A stretch of DNA of 64,000 nt from an uncultured Rhodospirillaceae bacterium (GTDB taxonomy: Bacteria; Pseudomonadota; Alphaproteobacteria; Rhodospirillales; Magnetospirillaceae), in the NCBI GenBank assembly GCA_903901915.1, contig CAIUSV010000075.1, positions 1-64,000 of the forward strand, given 5' to 3'. Made by a program: the position numbers and the translations under genes. A model generated the notes under the pieces. It saw nothing but the letters and a program-made list of their open reading frames with translations, was not told the DNA's origin and searched no databases. Positions within the stretch are counted from its first letter, which is position 1. The number at the start of each line of letters is the position of its first letter. Positions 1-9,051 of the stretch are shown here, piece by piece.

Positions 1-60
1 GGGCAGAAACCCCTCAATCCGCGCCCATTGCGTCGTCGTCAGTTCGTATCTCTTCGCCAT
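1..60 (-). CDS. IS5-family transposase, N-terminal fragment cut by the window edge
   Basis: Read on the minus strand, this begins with ATG and encodes MAKRYELTTTQWARIEGFLP, the usual start of IS5-family DDE transposases (a RYELT..QWxRIE..LP motif). Only 20 codons lie inside the window and the catalytic domain is beyond the edge. Bases 61-120 upstream should contain the end of the element, but I cannot define the terminal inverted repeat from one end. It marks the left part of the window as mobile DNA. Whether the transposase is intact cannot be told. Confidence 0.75.
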   Translation of the reverse strand, partial: MAKRYELTTTQWARIEGFLP

Positions 61-586
61 CTCTCACCAAGCCAAGTTTGTCCTGACTCGGTGAATCACG
101 CGCGCCAATCAGACGCAAGCTGAATGTCGATACAGCCTAGGGCAGTCTGCTCCCGGCGCGGGAGGCGGTCAATAGCCCCGAACGGCGGCGCGGATCAATG
201 GGGGTTACGTGGCAAACTGCACGACATGAGTTTGGCGAAGAAAATGCCTGTAGAGGGGGCGCGAGAGGAACCCGTGCAGGCGCTCGGTGGAAGCCAACTA
301 TCCGAGGCTGCATTCCCAGAACGCGCCACAGGCCCGGACGATACCTCCAAGACCATTACTCTGCGGGAGTTGATGCGGGGCGTCAACGGCGGCCGTCCTT
401 GGTCGCCCTAGTCTCACTATCCGCCACAGGCGGGCCGGGAGCAACGACGAAAAGACGAAGGCCCCACCAATGACGGCGGGGCAACGCCGATCTGGGCCGG
501 ATGGATCGGGGAATCACACCCGCAATCTGAATCGCTCTAGCGCCCACTGGGTGCTATCCTCTGCACCGAATGATAGAGGGGCGATC
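61..586. other. Intergenic/accessory stretch with no convincing gene
   Basis: This 0.5 kb lies between the transposase start and the secreted-protein gene at 587. Open frames exist on both strands (for example a plus-strand frame from 124 to 411), but they overlap each other, lack a clear ribosome-binding site and encode no recognisable motif. It probably holds the end of the insertion sequence plus remnants of older mobile DNA. Confidence 0.4.
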
Positions 587-1207
<621 letters not shown>

Positions 1208-1256
1208 ATTTACTGTTATAATCTGGTCAACCCCAACAGGCCCAGGATCACCGCCG

Positions 1257-1466
1257 ATGGCGACCGCGTCTCAGCCGCTCGGCGGCACCGCCAAGGACGA
1301 TATCTCGCCCTGTGAGGGCTGCCGCCATCTACAGCACTGCGCCACCGGCCATGCTTGCCATCGGTATCAGGTATGGATCCATCGCGGGAGGCGGGATGAC
1401 AGTCTTAGCCGGGTTCCCTCGGCTGAGATGCTCGAGCGGCTGTGGCGGGGTAGAACCTCCCGCTAG
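1257..1466 (+). CDS. Small Cys-rich hypothetical protein of mobile-element type
   Basis: This 69-residue ORF begins at an ATG 49 bases after the secreted-protein gene. It contains a C-x2-C-x5-C-x5-C cluster at residues 19-34 and a basic, hydrophilic C-terminus (SAEMLERLWRGR). The pattern resembles small zinc-binding proteins carried by prophages and integrative elements, though I cannot name a family. The ribosome-binding site is weak (AGGA about 10 bases upstream). It ends within a few bases of the convergent gene at 1463-1954. Confidence 0.45.
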   Translation: MATASQPLGGTAKDDISPCEGCRHLQHCATGHACHRYQVWIHRGRRDDSLSRVPSAEMLERLWRGRTSR

Positions 1467-1954
1467 ACCATACTCTCTAAAACAATGCGCAGCGCATTGG
1501 GGGATATGGAATGGTAGCGGAGAGAAGTGATTAGGTCGTGGACGAGTTCCGCCTTAACCGGCATTTTGATTCCACCAGCGCTCAATATGGCGAACGCCAA
1601 TTTGACCGCTATCATCTCGTTTACGAATGCCCAATGAGGTAGGTTTTCTGCGCTCGTAGGAGCCTTAACCTGATGGATGATCTTATGGTGATCCAACATG
1701 GTTATAAATGACTGGGTGCTGAATACCCGGCAAGGCTTCAATTTCCGGATCCAAAAGGCGTAGTACCCGGCCACCTTGAACGGGTTCGGGGCTGGCACAC
1801 CTGAGATGCTTTGAAGGTGCTCCTCCGCCTTGAGGACAATCTCCTGACCGATCCCCCTGTCATAGACGATCTGGCATTGCCATTCATCTGCAACACGATG
1901 CCGTGCCGCAGAGATTGCATCTACAGCATCAAAATTAATGACCACTTCAGACAC
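1463..1954 (-). CDS. Hypothetical protein, 163 aa, accessory
   Basis: No family recognised. The GTG start at 1954 shares its G with the TAG stop of the upstream 61-residue gene, an overlap typical of translational coupling. An in-frame ATG at 1996 would add 14 residues but overlap that gene by 43 bases. The protein is mixed alpha/beta with no signal peptide. It has an aromatic stretch around residues 62-75 (AGYYAFWIRKLKP) and a C-terminal helical region resembling accessory-element proteins of unknown role. GC content is visibly lower than in the core genes from 4.2 kb on. Confidence 0.55.
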   Translation of the reverse strand: MSEVVINFDAVDAISAARHRVADEWQCQIVYDRGIGQEIVLKAEEHLQSISGVPAPNPFKVAGYYAFWIRKLKPCRVFSTQSFITMLDHHKIIHQVKAPTSAENLPHWAFVNEMIAVKLAFAILSAGGIKMPVKAELVHDLITSLRYHSISPNALRIVLESMV

Positions 1955-2139
1955 TATTTCTGCGCCGCAGACAGCATGTTGGAAACCGCGCTCCACGCGG
2001 CAGTATCATCCCTCGACGTACCTGCATTCAGGATGCCCGCAACCTTCTTGAAGTCGGTGCTAGGGGCGGTGTTGTGGGCATACGGCTTTGTAATCTTGTC
2101 GATCTGAGCCTGCGTCAAAACACCAGTATTCTCATCCAT
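1954..2139 (-). CDS. Small hypothetical protein, 61 aa
   Basis: The ATG at 2139 is preceded by a good ribosome-binding site (GGAGAG on the minus strand about 8 bases upstream). The product (MDENTGVLTQAQIDKITKPYA...) is hydrophilic and has no signal peptide or known domain. It is the first gene of a two-gene unit with the 163-residue gene at 1463-1954, the stop and start codons sharing one base. The pair may act together, but the sequence gives no hint of function. Confidence 0.5.
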   Translation of the reverse strand: MDENTGVLTQAQIDKITKPYAHNTAPSTDFKKVAGILNAGTSRDDTAAWSAVSNMLSAAQK

Positions 2140-2276
2140 TGCCGACTCTCCGTTCCGTCAGGTGCCGCCCAATTACCACCCCCATGGGGGCTGTGGCAAG
2201 CTCCTATCTGAAAATCCTACTCCCCTTTCGGGCAGGACGACTAGACCATTTCACCGCCTGGAAAGTCCGGTGTCTG

Positions 2277-2564
2277 TCATGTCCTAGCCCGCTTCATCCT
2301 GACGCCCTGGCCACCATCTGGGCTGGACTGGCCGGGGCCGATGAACTCCACACCGGCGGCAAGGAATGCAGTCTCGATCTTGCCGAGCGTGCTGCCGCGT
2401 GCATCGGTGCTGCCGCGCTCAATGTTCTTGATGCTGACTTCCGACACCTCGGACGTGGCGGCGAGGTCCTTCTGCTTCCATCCCAGCAATGAGCGGGCGG
2501 CGCGGATTTGTTCTGGGCTGATCATGGCCGCAGGGTAGCAGACCGTGGCCGAAATGGAAGTCAT
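2277..2564 (-). CDS. XRE-family helix-turn-helix regulator
   Basis: This short DNA-binding protein carries one Cro/CI-type helix-turn-helix (PEQIRAARSLLGWKQKDLAATSEVSEVSIKNIERG), followed by a tail typical of stand-alone XRE regulators (TLGKIETAFLAAGVEFI). I chose the ATG at 2564 because GAGG lies 6 bases upstream. An ATG at 2525 (MISPEQIRAAR) matches the family start better but has no ribosome-binding site. It is divergent from the orphan operon at 2694, and the shared 130-base region carries three GATACCT motifs, suggesting self-regulation and control of the neighbour. Confidence 0.8.
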   Translation of the reverse strand: MTSISATVCYPAAMISPEQIRAARSLLGWKQKDLAATSEVSEVSIKNIERGSTDARGSTLGKIETAFLAAGVEFIGPGQSSPDGGQGVRMKRART

Positions 2565-2565
2565 A

Positions 2566-2664
2566 GGATACCTCACGTATACATATCGTTGACGGATCCG
2601 AAGCTATACTATAGGTATCGTTCTGTAAACACATAGGCGGCTGTCCGATACCTCATATCGGACA
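2566..2664. promoter_or_regulatory. Candidate operators between XRE regulator and orphan operon
   Basis: GATACCTCA occurs as a direct repeat at 2567-2575 and 2647-2655, and the core GATACCT occurs inverted at 2613-2619. The rightmost copy lies inside a perfect 9-bp inverted repeat, TGTCCGATA at 2642-2650 and TATCGGACA at 2656-2664, separated by 5 bases. The leftmost copy overlaps the regulator's own ribosome-binding region. This looks like a phage-style control region for the XRE protein, but binding is inferred only from position and symmetry. Confidence 0.55.
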
Positions 2665-2693
2665 TGCTGAACAATTAGCCCGGAGCAAAACGA

Positions 2694-3419
2694 ATGAAAA
2701 CCAGCATCGTGACAACTTTCCCCGCCACCACCCCCATCACCGCCCTGTTAGCCGAGTGGGAGGCCACCGCCGCCATGTATCGGGGCGACACCGTCGAAGA
2801 TAGCCCGGAGGACGAAGCCGTCATGGCTGCCGCCGATGCCCTAGAAGATCGCATGACCGCAGCGCCCGCGCTCGGTTACATCGACCTAGCTGCGAAGTTG
2901 GGCACATGGTTTCACGACCGGGGCTTTGACCCGGATACCATGGACATCTCAGACGAATTTGTGGACGCGGGGGATATGAAGGTGCTGGCCGTCTATCGGG
3001 ATGCGATCCGGCTGGCTGGAGCCGTGCCCCAGGTCCAGGTGGCCGAAGACCGTATCCTCGCCCTGGCTTCCCGCTTGCCGGGCATGTGGGCCACGGAGAA
3101 TGAGAAGCGCGGCGGCGCTAATCTGGCCGAGATTCACGCGACCGAGGACCTGATCGCGTCCATTCCGGCAACGACGCTGGCCGGTGCGGCTGCACAGATT
3201 TGCGTGGCCGGTGGTTGGCTGGACGTCATGCGCAACAGCACGATGCCGCCCGAGTTGGAGAAGGAGATGCAGGACAAGATCAGCAGGTGCATGTTCTCGG
3301 CGTTCGCCGTCATGTGCGAGGCGGCAGGCGTCAACCCGGCGGGCATTGGCGGCGACAGCTACCTGCCAGCCCGCATGAACCCCTTCACCGCGCCCCAGCA
3401 GGCCGAGGCCGCAGAATGA
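2694..3419 (+). CDS. Hypothetical accessory protein, 241 aa
   Basis: No family recognised. The protein is largely alpha-helical, acidic and without a signal peptide. The N-terminal region (ITALLAEWEATAAMY) resembles small phage and plasmid proteins of alphaproteobacteria that have no known role. The start ATG follows a GGAG site about 12 bases upstream. It is the first gene of a two-gene unit: its TGA stop overlaps the ATG of the next gene. It is transcribed divergently from the XRE regulator and probably under its control. Confidence 0.6.
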   Translation: MKTSIVTTFPATTPITALLAEWEATAAMYRGDTVEDSPEDEAVMAAADALEDRMTAAPALGYIDLAAKLGTWFHDRGFDPDTMDISDEFVDAGDMKVLAVYRDAIRLAGAVPQVQVAEDRILALASRLPGMWATENEKRGGANLAEIHATEDLIASIPATTLAGAAAQICVAGGWLDVMRNSTMPPELEKEMQDKISRCMFSAFAVMCEAAGVNPAGIGGDSYLPARMNPFTAPQQAEAAE

Positions 3420-3646
3420 GTGCCGCCGATACTCCCGACCTTCTGGGCGTACAGGACAGGCTGGTTCAGATAGAGGGTGTCGTTGATGGCATCGCAGCCA
3501 TCTTGAACGCGACCGCCACCAGCCAGGAGACAGACTTGGGCTATGACGGTTTGATGCTCTTGGCCCGGCAGGCAGCAGAGGCCGGGCGGGGGGGGGGGGT
3601 ACGGGAGATGGTCAACGCCGTGAAGCAGATCAGGGCCACGGCCTGA
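3416..3646 (+). CDS. Small hypothetical protein, 76 aa, with a 12-G tract
   Basis: It starts in an ATGA overlap with the stop of the 241-residue gene, so the two are probably translationally coupled. The product (MSAADTPDLLGVQDRLVQIEGVVDGIAAIL...) is helical and has no known domain. A run of twelve G residues at 3588-3599 lies in codons near residue 60. A one-base change in this run would shift the frame for the last 15-20 residues, so either phase variation or sequencing error is possible. It is followed directly by a terminator-like hairpin. Confidence 0.5.
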   Translation: MSAADTPDLLGVQDRLVQIEGVVDGIAAILNATATSQETDLGYDGLMLLARQAAEAGRGGGVREMVNAVKQIRATA

Positions 3647-3670
3647 CCATTTCCAGCATCATCTACATTG

Positions 3671-3702
3671 AGAAGCCCTCGCCCTGACCGGCGGGGGCTT
3701 TC
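3671..3702 (+). terminator. Terminator-like hairpin after the orphan operon
   Basis: AGCCCTCGCC and GGCGGGGGCT can pair (one G-U) across a short loop, followed by TTTCC. It lies 25 bases after the 76-residue gene and probably ends that operon. The U-tract is short. Confidence 0.5.
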
Positions 3703-3787
3703 CGAGGCTCGGGACCTTCTGCTGGCGGCGCTGATTGATGACGGCCCACTGCCACCTGATCGACACCGATTCGGTCAGAATCGACCA

Positions 3788-3818
3788 GCCCTCGGCCGCG
3801 ATGCCGGGGGCTTTTCTT
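3788..3818 (+). terminator. Terminator-like hairpin, plus strand
   Basis: AGCCCTCGGC pairs with GCCGGGGGCT across a CGCGAT loop and is followed by TTTTCTTTA, a good intrinsic-terminator layout for plus-strand transcription. No gene precedes it closely, so it may back up the terminator at 3671. Confidence 0.55.
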
Positions 3819-3979
3819 TATGTCGATGGTGGAGGCCCGCTCCCCACCGTGGGGAGGGGTCCGAGCTTCTCCAGCCAATCGCTTTTGCCACTTCATTGCC
3901 ACTTGGATCTCGTTTCCGCTCGCACGCCGTAGCGCCGGGCAACGGCGGAAACCCTGAAAACCCCATCGTTTCCGCCAAA

Positions 3980-4011
3980 AAGAAAGCCCCCGGTTATGCG
4001 CCGGGGGCTAA
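3980..4011 (-). terminator. Intrinsic terminator facing the LysR gene
   Basis: AGCCCCCGG and CCGGGGGCT form a perfect 9-bp stem around TTATGCG. On the minus strand the stem is followed by TTCTTTTT, so it would stop transcripts arriving from the LysR/trxB side at 4226. Confidence 0.65.
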
Positions 4012-4225
4012 GTCATACAGGGAGGCTTCACGTCTAGGAGACGTAGGATCCGAAGACCCTGGAACCCGGGAACAAGAACCCGGGAACTGGGAGGGCGGAG
4101 GTTCCGCCGAAACCCGTCACCTGCTGCGGTGCAGCAGGTATGTCATCTGTTTAGGACAAGTTGATTGCCGCAACCATCTTTAATTTAGAGGCGGTGGCAT
4201 GCAGTCACCGCATGACTGGCCGATA

Positions 4226-5119
4226 TCAGATCGATTCGGCGATCTTGGACAGCAGGAAGTCGCGGAACACGGTGATGCGCTTGGAGTGGCGCAGTTCTTC
4301 GGGATAGACGAAATAGGCGTCGACCTTGGGGCCCTTAAGCTCGGGCAGGATGTGGACCAGGCTGTCCGCCTCGCCACTGAGGTAGTCGGGCATGGCGGCC
4401 AGTCCCAGGCCGCTTTTGACCGCGCGGTAGATGCCGTAGATGTTGTTGACCTCCAGCACCGGCCGGCGAGGCCGGTCGGGCGAGGCACCGGCCTCCAGCA
4501 GCCAGTTGACGTTGGATACCGGCGCGGAAACCCGGGCGTCGTCGCCATAGGTGATGATGCGATGGTTGTTCAGGTCCTCGGCGTCGCGCGGAGTGCCGTG
4601 CCGTTCCAGGTAGGCGGGGGAGGCGTAGACGCTGTAGTTCATGGACAGCAGGTGGCGCTGCACCAGATCGGGCTGCCGCGGCGGCATCATGCGGATGGCG
4701 ACGTCGGCTTCGCGCATGGCCAGATCCAATTCGCCGTCGAACAGCACCATGGTGACGGCGATCTCGGGGTAGAGTTCGAGGAAGTCCTTGATCCTGGGCG
4801 TCAGCCACAGCGAGCCGAACGCCACCGTGGTGGTGATCTTCAGCGGCCCCTGTGGCCGTTCGCGGCTTTCGGTCAGCAGCGCCTCGGTCATGGCCAGTTT
4901 GGAGAATACGTCGCGCGCCGTGCGGTAGAGCAGTTCGCCCTGTTCGGTCAGGATCAGCCCGCGGGCGTGGCGATGGAACAGCGGCAGGGTAAGGCTTTCC
5001 TCCAGGGCGCTGATCTGGCGGCTGACGGCCGATTGGCTGAGGTTGAGCGCTTCCCCGGCATGGGTGAAGCTGCCCGCCTCGGCAACGGCATGGAAAACCC
5101 TCAGCTTGTCCCAGTCCAT
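4226..5119 (-). CDS. LysR-family transcriptional regulator
   Basis: This 297-residue protein has normal LysR length. An N-terminal winged helix-turn-helix (residues 1-60: WDKLRVFHAVAEAGSFTHAGEALNLSQSAVSRQI) precedes a periplasmic-binding-protein-like effector domain (about 90-290). The arrangement resembles the GcvA/AmpR-type subgroup, but the effector cannot be read from sequence. It lies 75 bases downstream of trxB on the same strand and may be cotranscribed with it, which would suggest, without proving, a redox role. It is bounded downstream by a strong terminator. Confidence 0.9.
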   Translation of the reverse strand: MDWDKLRVFHAVAEAGSFTHAGEALNLSQSAVSRQISALEESLTLPLFHRHARGLILTEQGELLYRTARDVFSKLAMTEALLTESRERPQGPLKITTTVAFGSLWLTPRIKDFLELYPEIAVTMVLFDGELDLAMREADVAIRMMPPRQPDLVQRHLLSMNYSVYASPAYLERHGTPRDAEDLNNHRIITYGDDARVSAPVSNVNWLLEAGASPDRPRRPVLEVNNIYGIYRAVKSGLGLAAMPDYLSGEADSLVHILPELKGPKVDAYFVYPEELRHSKRITVFRDFLLSKIAESI

Positions 5120-5194
5120 AACGACGTGCAGACTCCTAAGCCACCCGACCGGCGTTTGGTCCGCCGCTCTATTTTGCGGCCACTGTGCCGCAAG

Positions 5195-6166
<972 letters not shown>

Positions 6167-6188
6167 TTATTGCGGCACAGAATAAGGA

Positions 6189-6220
6189 GAGGGCGCGTCG
6201 CTGGCAAGCGGCGCGCCCTC
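6189..6220 (-). terminator. Hairpin between peroxiredoxin and trxB
   Basis: GAGGGCGCG and CGCGCCCTC pair with a 14-base interior that can extend the stem. On the minus strand it is followed by TCCTTATT. It could partly terminate transcripts after the peroxiredoxin gene and lower trxB expression relative to it. Confidence 0.5.
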
Positions 6221-6242
6221 CATTTCGGCATAGTCCGGAGGA

Positions 6243-6866
6243 TTAAAGCTCGGACGCGTGCTTGGCCAGATAGTCGGCGACGCCGCCCGGATTGGGCTTC
6301 ATGCCGGCCTTGCCCTTGTTCCAGCCGGCGGGGCAAACTTCGCCGTGTTCTTCGCTGAACTGAAGGGCATCGACGAGGCGCAGCGCCTCGTCCACATTGC
6401 GGCCCAGCGGCAGGTTGTTGACGTGCTGCGACTGCACCACACCGTTCTTGTCGATCAGGAAGGTGCCGCGCAGCGCCACGCCGCCCGGCAGCAGAACGCC
6501 GAACGACTTGGCGATGGACTTGGTCAGGTCGGCCACCAGCGGGAACTGCACCTGGCCCAGGCCGCCCTTCTCGACGGGAGTGTTCTTCCACGCCAGATGG
6601 GTGAAATGGGAATCGACGGACACGCCGATCACCTTGGTGTTGCGCTCGGCGAACGCCTTGACGCGATGGTCGTGGGCGAGAATCTCGGACGGGCACACGA
6701 AGGTGAAGTCGAGCGGATAGAAGAACACCAGCCCGTACGACCCGTTCAGATACTGCTTCAGGTTGAAGGTTGGGTTGATCTCGTTGTCGGGCATCACCGC
6801 CGGGGCGGTGAAGTCGGGGGCGGGCTGGCCCACCAGTACGGACGGGCTCTGGCACGCGTCGGACAT
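6243..6866 (-). CDS. 2-Cys peroxiredoxin (AhpC/Prx1 type)
   Basis: This 207-residue thiol peroxidase reduces H2O2 and organic peroxides. The peroxidatic Cys58 sits in FYPLDFTFVCPSE and the resolving Cys178 in GEVCPAGW, the typical 2-Cys arrangement. The C-terminal tail lacks the GG-LG/YF motif of overoxidation-sensitive eukaryotic enzymes. I chose the ATG at 6866 (MSDACQ); upstream in-frame codons add a non-conserved extension. A promoter-like pair lies at 6948-6977. Thioredoxin reductase is the next gene and is the probable source of reducing power. Confidence 0.95.
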   Translation of the reverse strand: MSDACQSPSVLVGQPAPDFTAPAVMPDNEINPTFNLKQYLNGSYGLVFFYPLDFTFVCPSEILAHDHRVKAFAERNTKVIGVSVDSHFTHLAWKNTPVEKGGLGQVQFPLVADLTKSIAKSFGVLLPGGVALRGTFLIDKNGVVQSQHVNNLPLGRNVDEALRLVDALQFSEEHGEVCPAGWNKGKAGMKPNPGGVADYLAKHASEL

Positions 6867-6947
6867 TGTCTTGGCTCCCTCGATGGAATTAGGGGGGGTG
6901 ATCCCGACCAATCTAGTCGTTCCCGCCGGCTTGTGCAAGATGGAATG

Positions 6948-6977
6948 ATTATAAGTGTGGCTCCAGCGTACGGTCAT
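6948..6977 (-). promoter_or_regulatory. Candidate sigma-70 promoter of the peroxiredoxin gene
   Basis: On the minus strand ATGACC (-35, complement of 6972-6977) and a perfect TATAAT (-10, complement of 6948-6953) are separated by 18 bases. It lies about 80 bases upstream of the peroxiredoxin start and faces away from the Lrp-type gene. Confidence 0.55.
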
Positions 6978-7129
6978 TAAATGATATTAATCCGCATTTG
7001 CTGACGATATCGGTGGGACCGTGTGTAGCCGTCCTTGCGGCGCTTTATGGTCGCCGCGACAAAGTCGGACTTGCTGAAGGGGGATATTGTAATATAATTT
7101 CGCGATCCACCGGGGTTCGGAGTTCATTC

Positions 7130-7630
7130 ATGCAACGGGTCAAGCTTGACCGCATCGACCGTCGTATTCTCGCGGACCTGCAATCCGATGGGCGGATGAC
7201 CAATGTCGAACTGGCCCGCCGTGCCGGAATATCGGCGCCGCCCTGCCTGCGGCGGGTTCGCGCGCTGGAAGAGGCCGGCTATGTTCGGGGGTACCATGCC
7301 GAGATCGATCCGGTGGCGCTGGGCTTCACCGTCACCGTGTTCGCTCATGTCGGGCTGAACAGCCAGGCCGAGGCCGACCTCAAGGCGTTTGAGGAACTGG
7401 TCAAGGGCTGGCCCGAGGTGCGCGAGTGCCACATGCTGGCGGGCGAGACCGATTTCCTGCTCAAGGTGGTGGCCCACGACTGGGACGATTACCAGCGCTT
7501 CCTGACCACTCAGTTGACCGCCGCACCCAACATCAGCCACGTCAAAAGCGCGCTGGGCATCCGTACCGCCAAGTTGCAGCCGGGGGTGCCCATCGACGTG
7601 GCGGCGGGACCGCCTGCCGAGCACGAATAG
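7130..7630 (+). CDS. Lrp/AsnC-family transcriptional regulator
   Basis: This 166-residue protein has the standard layout: an N-terminal helix-turn-helix (residues 4-60: LDRIDRRILADLQSDGRMTNVELARRAGISAPPCLRRVRALEEAGYVRGY) and a C-terminal RAM/AsnC ligand domain (about 70-150). The start at 7130 (MQRVKLDRIDRRIL) matches the family; the upstream extension does not. It is divergent from the peroxiredoxin gene across an AT-rich 260-base region. The effector is probably an amino acid, and the target is not evident. Confidence 0.92.
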   Translation: MQRVKLDRIDRRILADLQSDGRMTNVELARRAGISAPPCLRRVRALEEAGYVRGYHAEIDPVALGFTVTVFAHVGLNSQAEADLKAFEELVKGWPEVRECHMLAGETDFLLKVVAHDWDDYQRFLTTQLTAAPNISHVKSALGIRTAKLQPGVPIDVAAGPPAEHE

Positions 7631-7634
7631 GCCG

Positions 7635-8405
7635 TCAGCCCCAGGTCCGGGCCGCGGCCTCGGCCTCGTCGTGGGCGCGGGCGTCGCCGGCCTTGGCGAA
7701 CAATCGGGCAGCCTGATGCATGGCCTTGCGGGCGGCGGCGGTATCGCCTTCGGCGCCCAGCACCTGGGCCAGATCGCGCAGTCCCTTGGCTTCGCCCAGC
7801 ATATCGCCGGCCTCGCGGAACAGATCGATGGCCAGATCGCATTTCGAGCGCGCCCGATCCCACTGTCCGAGTCCGCGGGCAATTCCGGCCAGCGCCCGCA
7901 GGGTGTGGGCCTCGCCCAGGGTATCGCCGCCGTGACGGAAATGGCCCAGCGCCTGGCGATAGTGATCCAGCGCCCGGTCCTGGCCGCCGGCCTCGCGCTC
8001 CAAGTGGCCGAGGCGGCGGCAGACATGGCCGAGTCCGGAAGAGTCCGAGGCGCTATCGTAAAGCTCGTGGGCCGACGCATAGCACCCCCGCGCGGTGGCG
8101 CTGTCGCCATGGCGCTGGGCCAGCCGCCCCAGTCGCACCAGCACCCCGGCCTGATGGCGCTGGTCACCGGCATGGGCGTAGAGGGCGCGGGCCTCGACAT
8201 AGGCCTCGCGGGCGCCGGGGGCGTGGCCGGTCTCGGCCTCCAGGTCGCCGATCTGCACCAATGCCTGGGCCTCGCCGATGGTGTCGCCCCCTTCGTGATA
8301 GAGCAGGCGGGCCCGGCGGAATGCTTCGCGGGCCTGCGGCTTTTCGCCGGCCAGCCACAGCTTTTCCGCTTCGTCCAGGGTTATGTCGGCTTCGGTCCGG
8401 GTCAT
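7635..8405 (-). CDS. Tetratricopeptide-repeat protein
   Basis: This 256-residue protein is built almost entirely of about six 40-residue TPR units of the Rapsyn/LGN type (repeats such as GDTIGEAQALVQIGDLEAE and GDTLGEAHTLRALAGIARG). No signal peptide is seen, so it is probably a cytoplasmic scaffold. The start at 8405 (MTRTEADITL) follows a GGATGACACC region with a weak ribosome-binding site. It converges on the Lrp/AsnC gene with a 4-base gap. The partner protein is unknown. Confidence 0.75.
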   Translation of the reverse strand: MTRTEADITLDEAEKLWLAGEKPQAREAFRRARLLYHEGGDTIGEAQALVQIGDLEAETGHAPGAREAYVEARALYAHAGDQRHQAGVLVRLGRLAQRHGDSATARGCYASAHELYDSASDSSGLGHVCRRLGHLEREAGGQDRALDHYRQALGHFRHGGDTLGEAHTLRALAGIARGLGQWDRARSKCDLAIDLFREAGDMLGEAKGLRDLAQVLGAEGDTAAARKAMHQAARLFAKAGDARAHDEAEAAARTWG

Positions 8406-8529
8406 GGTGTCATCCTCGATTGAGGAGACCAGCGTATGCCTTGCCGGCGCGGCGGTAAACGGCGGCATGGCCTTGTCGGGGTCAAATATCGCTTTGCACC
8501 GGGGCGGTGGCGGATTAAACCTAGTTTCC

Positions 8530-9021
8530 ATGCGCATCGAGGTCATTCTGCTCGTCCTGTTGATCGGCGCTCCGGCGGCCAATGCCGCCGATTGCACGGC
8601 TCCGGCCGCACCGCAGGTGGACTGGCAGCGCTGCTACATGGATGGGCGCGATTTCGTCGGGCATGGCCTTGCCGGTGCCCGGTTGCGCGAGACCAGCTTT
8701 CAGCGGTCCGATCTGTCGGGGGCCGATCTCGGTCGGGTCGATGCCTACCGTGGGCGCTTTATCAGCGCCGCGATGCGTGGAGCCCGGCTGGAGGATGGGG
8801 TGTTCAGCGAGGCCGATTTCACCAAGGCCGATCTGTCCGGCGCGTCGCTGGTGCGGGCGGATCTGCGGCGGGCGAAATTCTATCACGCCTCGTTGCGCGG
8901 TGCCGACCTGACCGGGGCCAAGACCCTGGGGGCCGAGTTGCTGGGCGCCGACCTGTCGGGGGCGAGGTGGACCGACGGCCAGCGCATTTGCGCCGAGGGG
9001 TCGCTGGGACAGTGTAATTAG
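8530..9021 (+). CDS. Secreted pentapeptide-repeat protein
   Basis: This 163-residue protein has a Sec signal peptide (residues 1-19, ending ANA-AD) and then about 16 pentapeptide repeats of the A(D/N)LxG form (DLSGADLGRVD, DFTKADLSGASLVRADLRRAKF), predicted to make a right-handed quadrilateral beta helix. Two cysteines near each end of the repeat may form disulfides. Such proteins often act as scaffolds; no specific role can be assigned. The gene is divergent from the TPR gene and closely followed by a diguanylate cyclase. Confidence 0.8.
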   Translation: MRIEVILLVLLIGAPAANAADCTAPAAPQVDWQRCYMDGRDFVGHGLAGARLRETSFQRSDLSGADLGRVDAYRGRFISAAMRGARLEDGVFSEADFTKADLSGASLVRADLRRAKFYHASLRGADLTGAKTLGAELLGADLSGARWTDGQRICAEGSLGQCN

Positions 9022-9051
9022 GGTGATTTGGGGTTTGGGGTTGTTACCGGA

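Larger units (their letters stand above)
3647..4225. other. Non-coding stretch rich in hairpins at the edge of the accessory patch
   Basis: No convincing gene is present in these 0.58 kb. The stretch holds three GCCCCCGGC-type hairpins, a 12-base direct repeat (GAACCCGGGAAC at 4062-4073 and 4076-4087) and a perfect 9-bp inverted repeat (ACCTGCTGC/GCAGCAGGT, 4119-4139). No tRNA gene or integrase-style attachment site is visible. It separates the small orphan genes from core-like DNA and may contain the junction of an integrated element. Confidence 0.5.

Noticed and set aside
124-411. 95-codon plus-strand open frame
   Set aside because: No ribosome-binding site, overlaps another open frame and shows no motif; kept only as part of the intergenic description.
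3668-4183. 171-codon plus-strand open frame over the hairpin region
   Set aside because: It runs through three terminator-like stems and repeats and encodes no recognisable protein.
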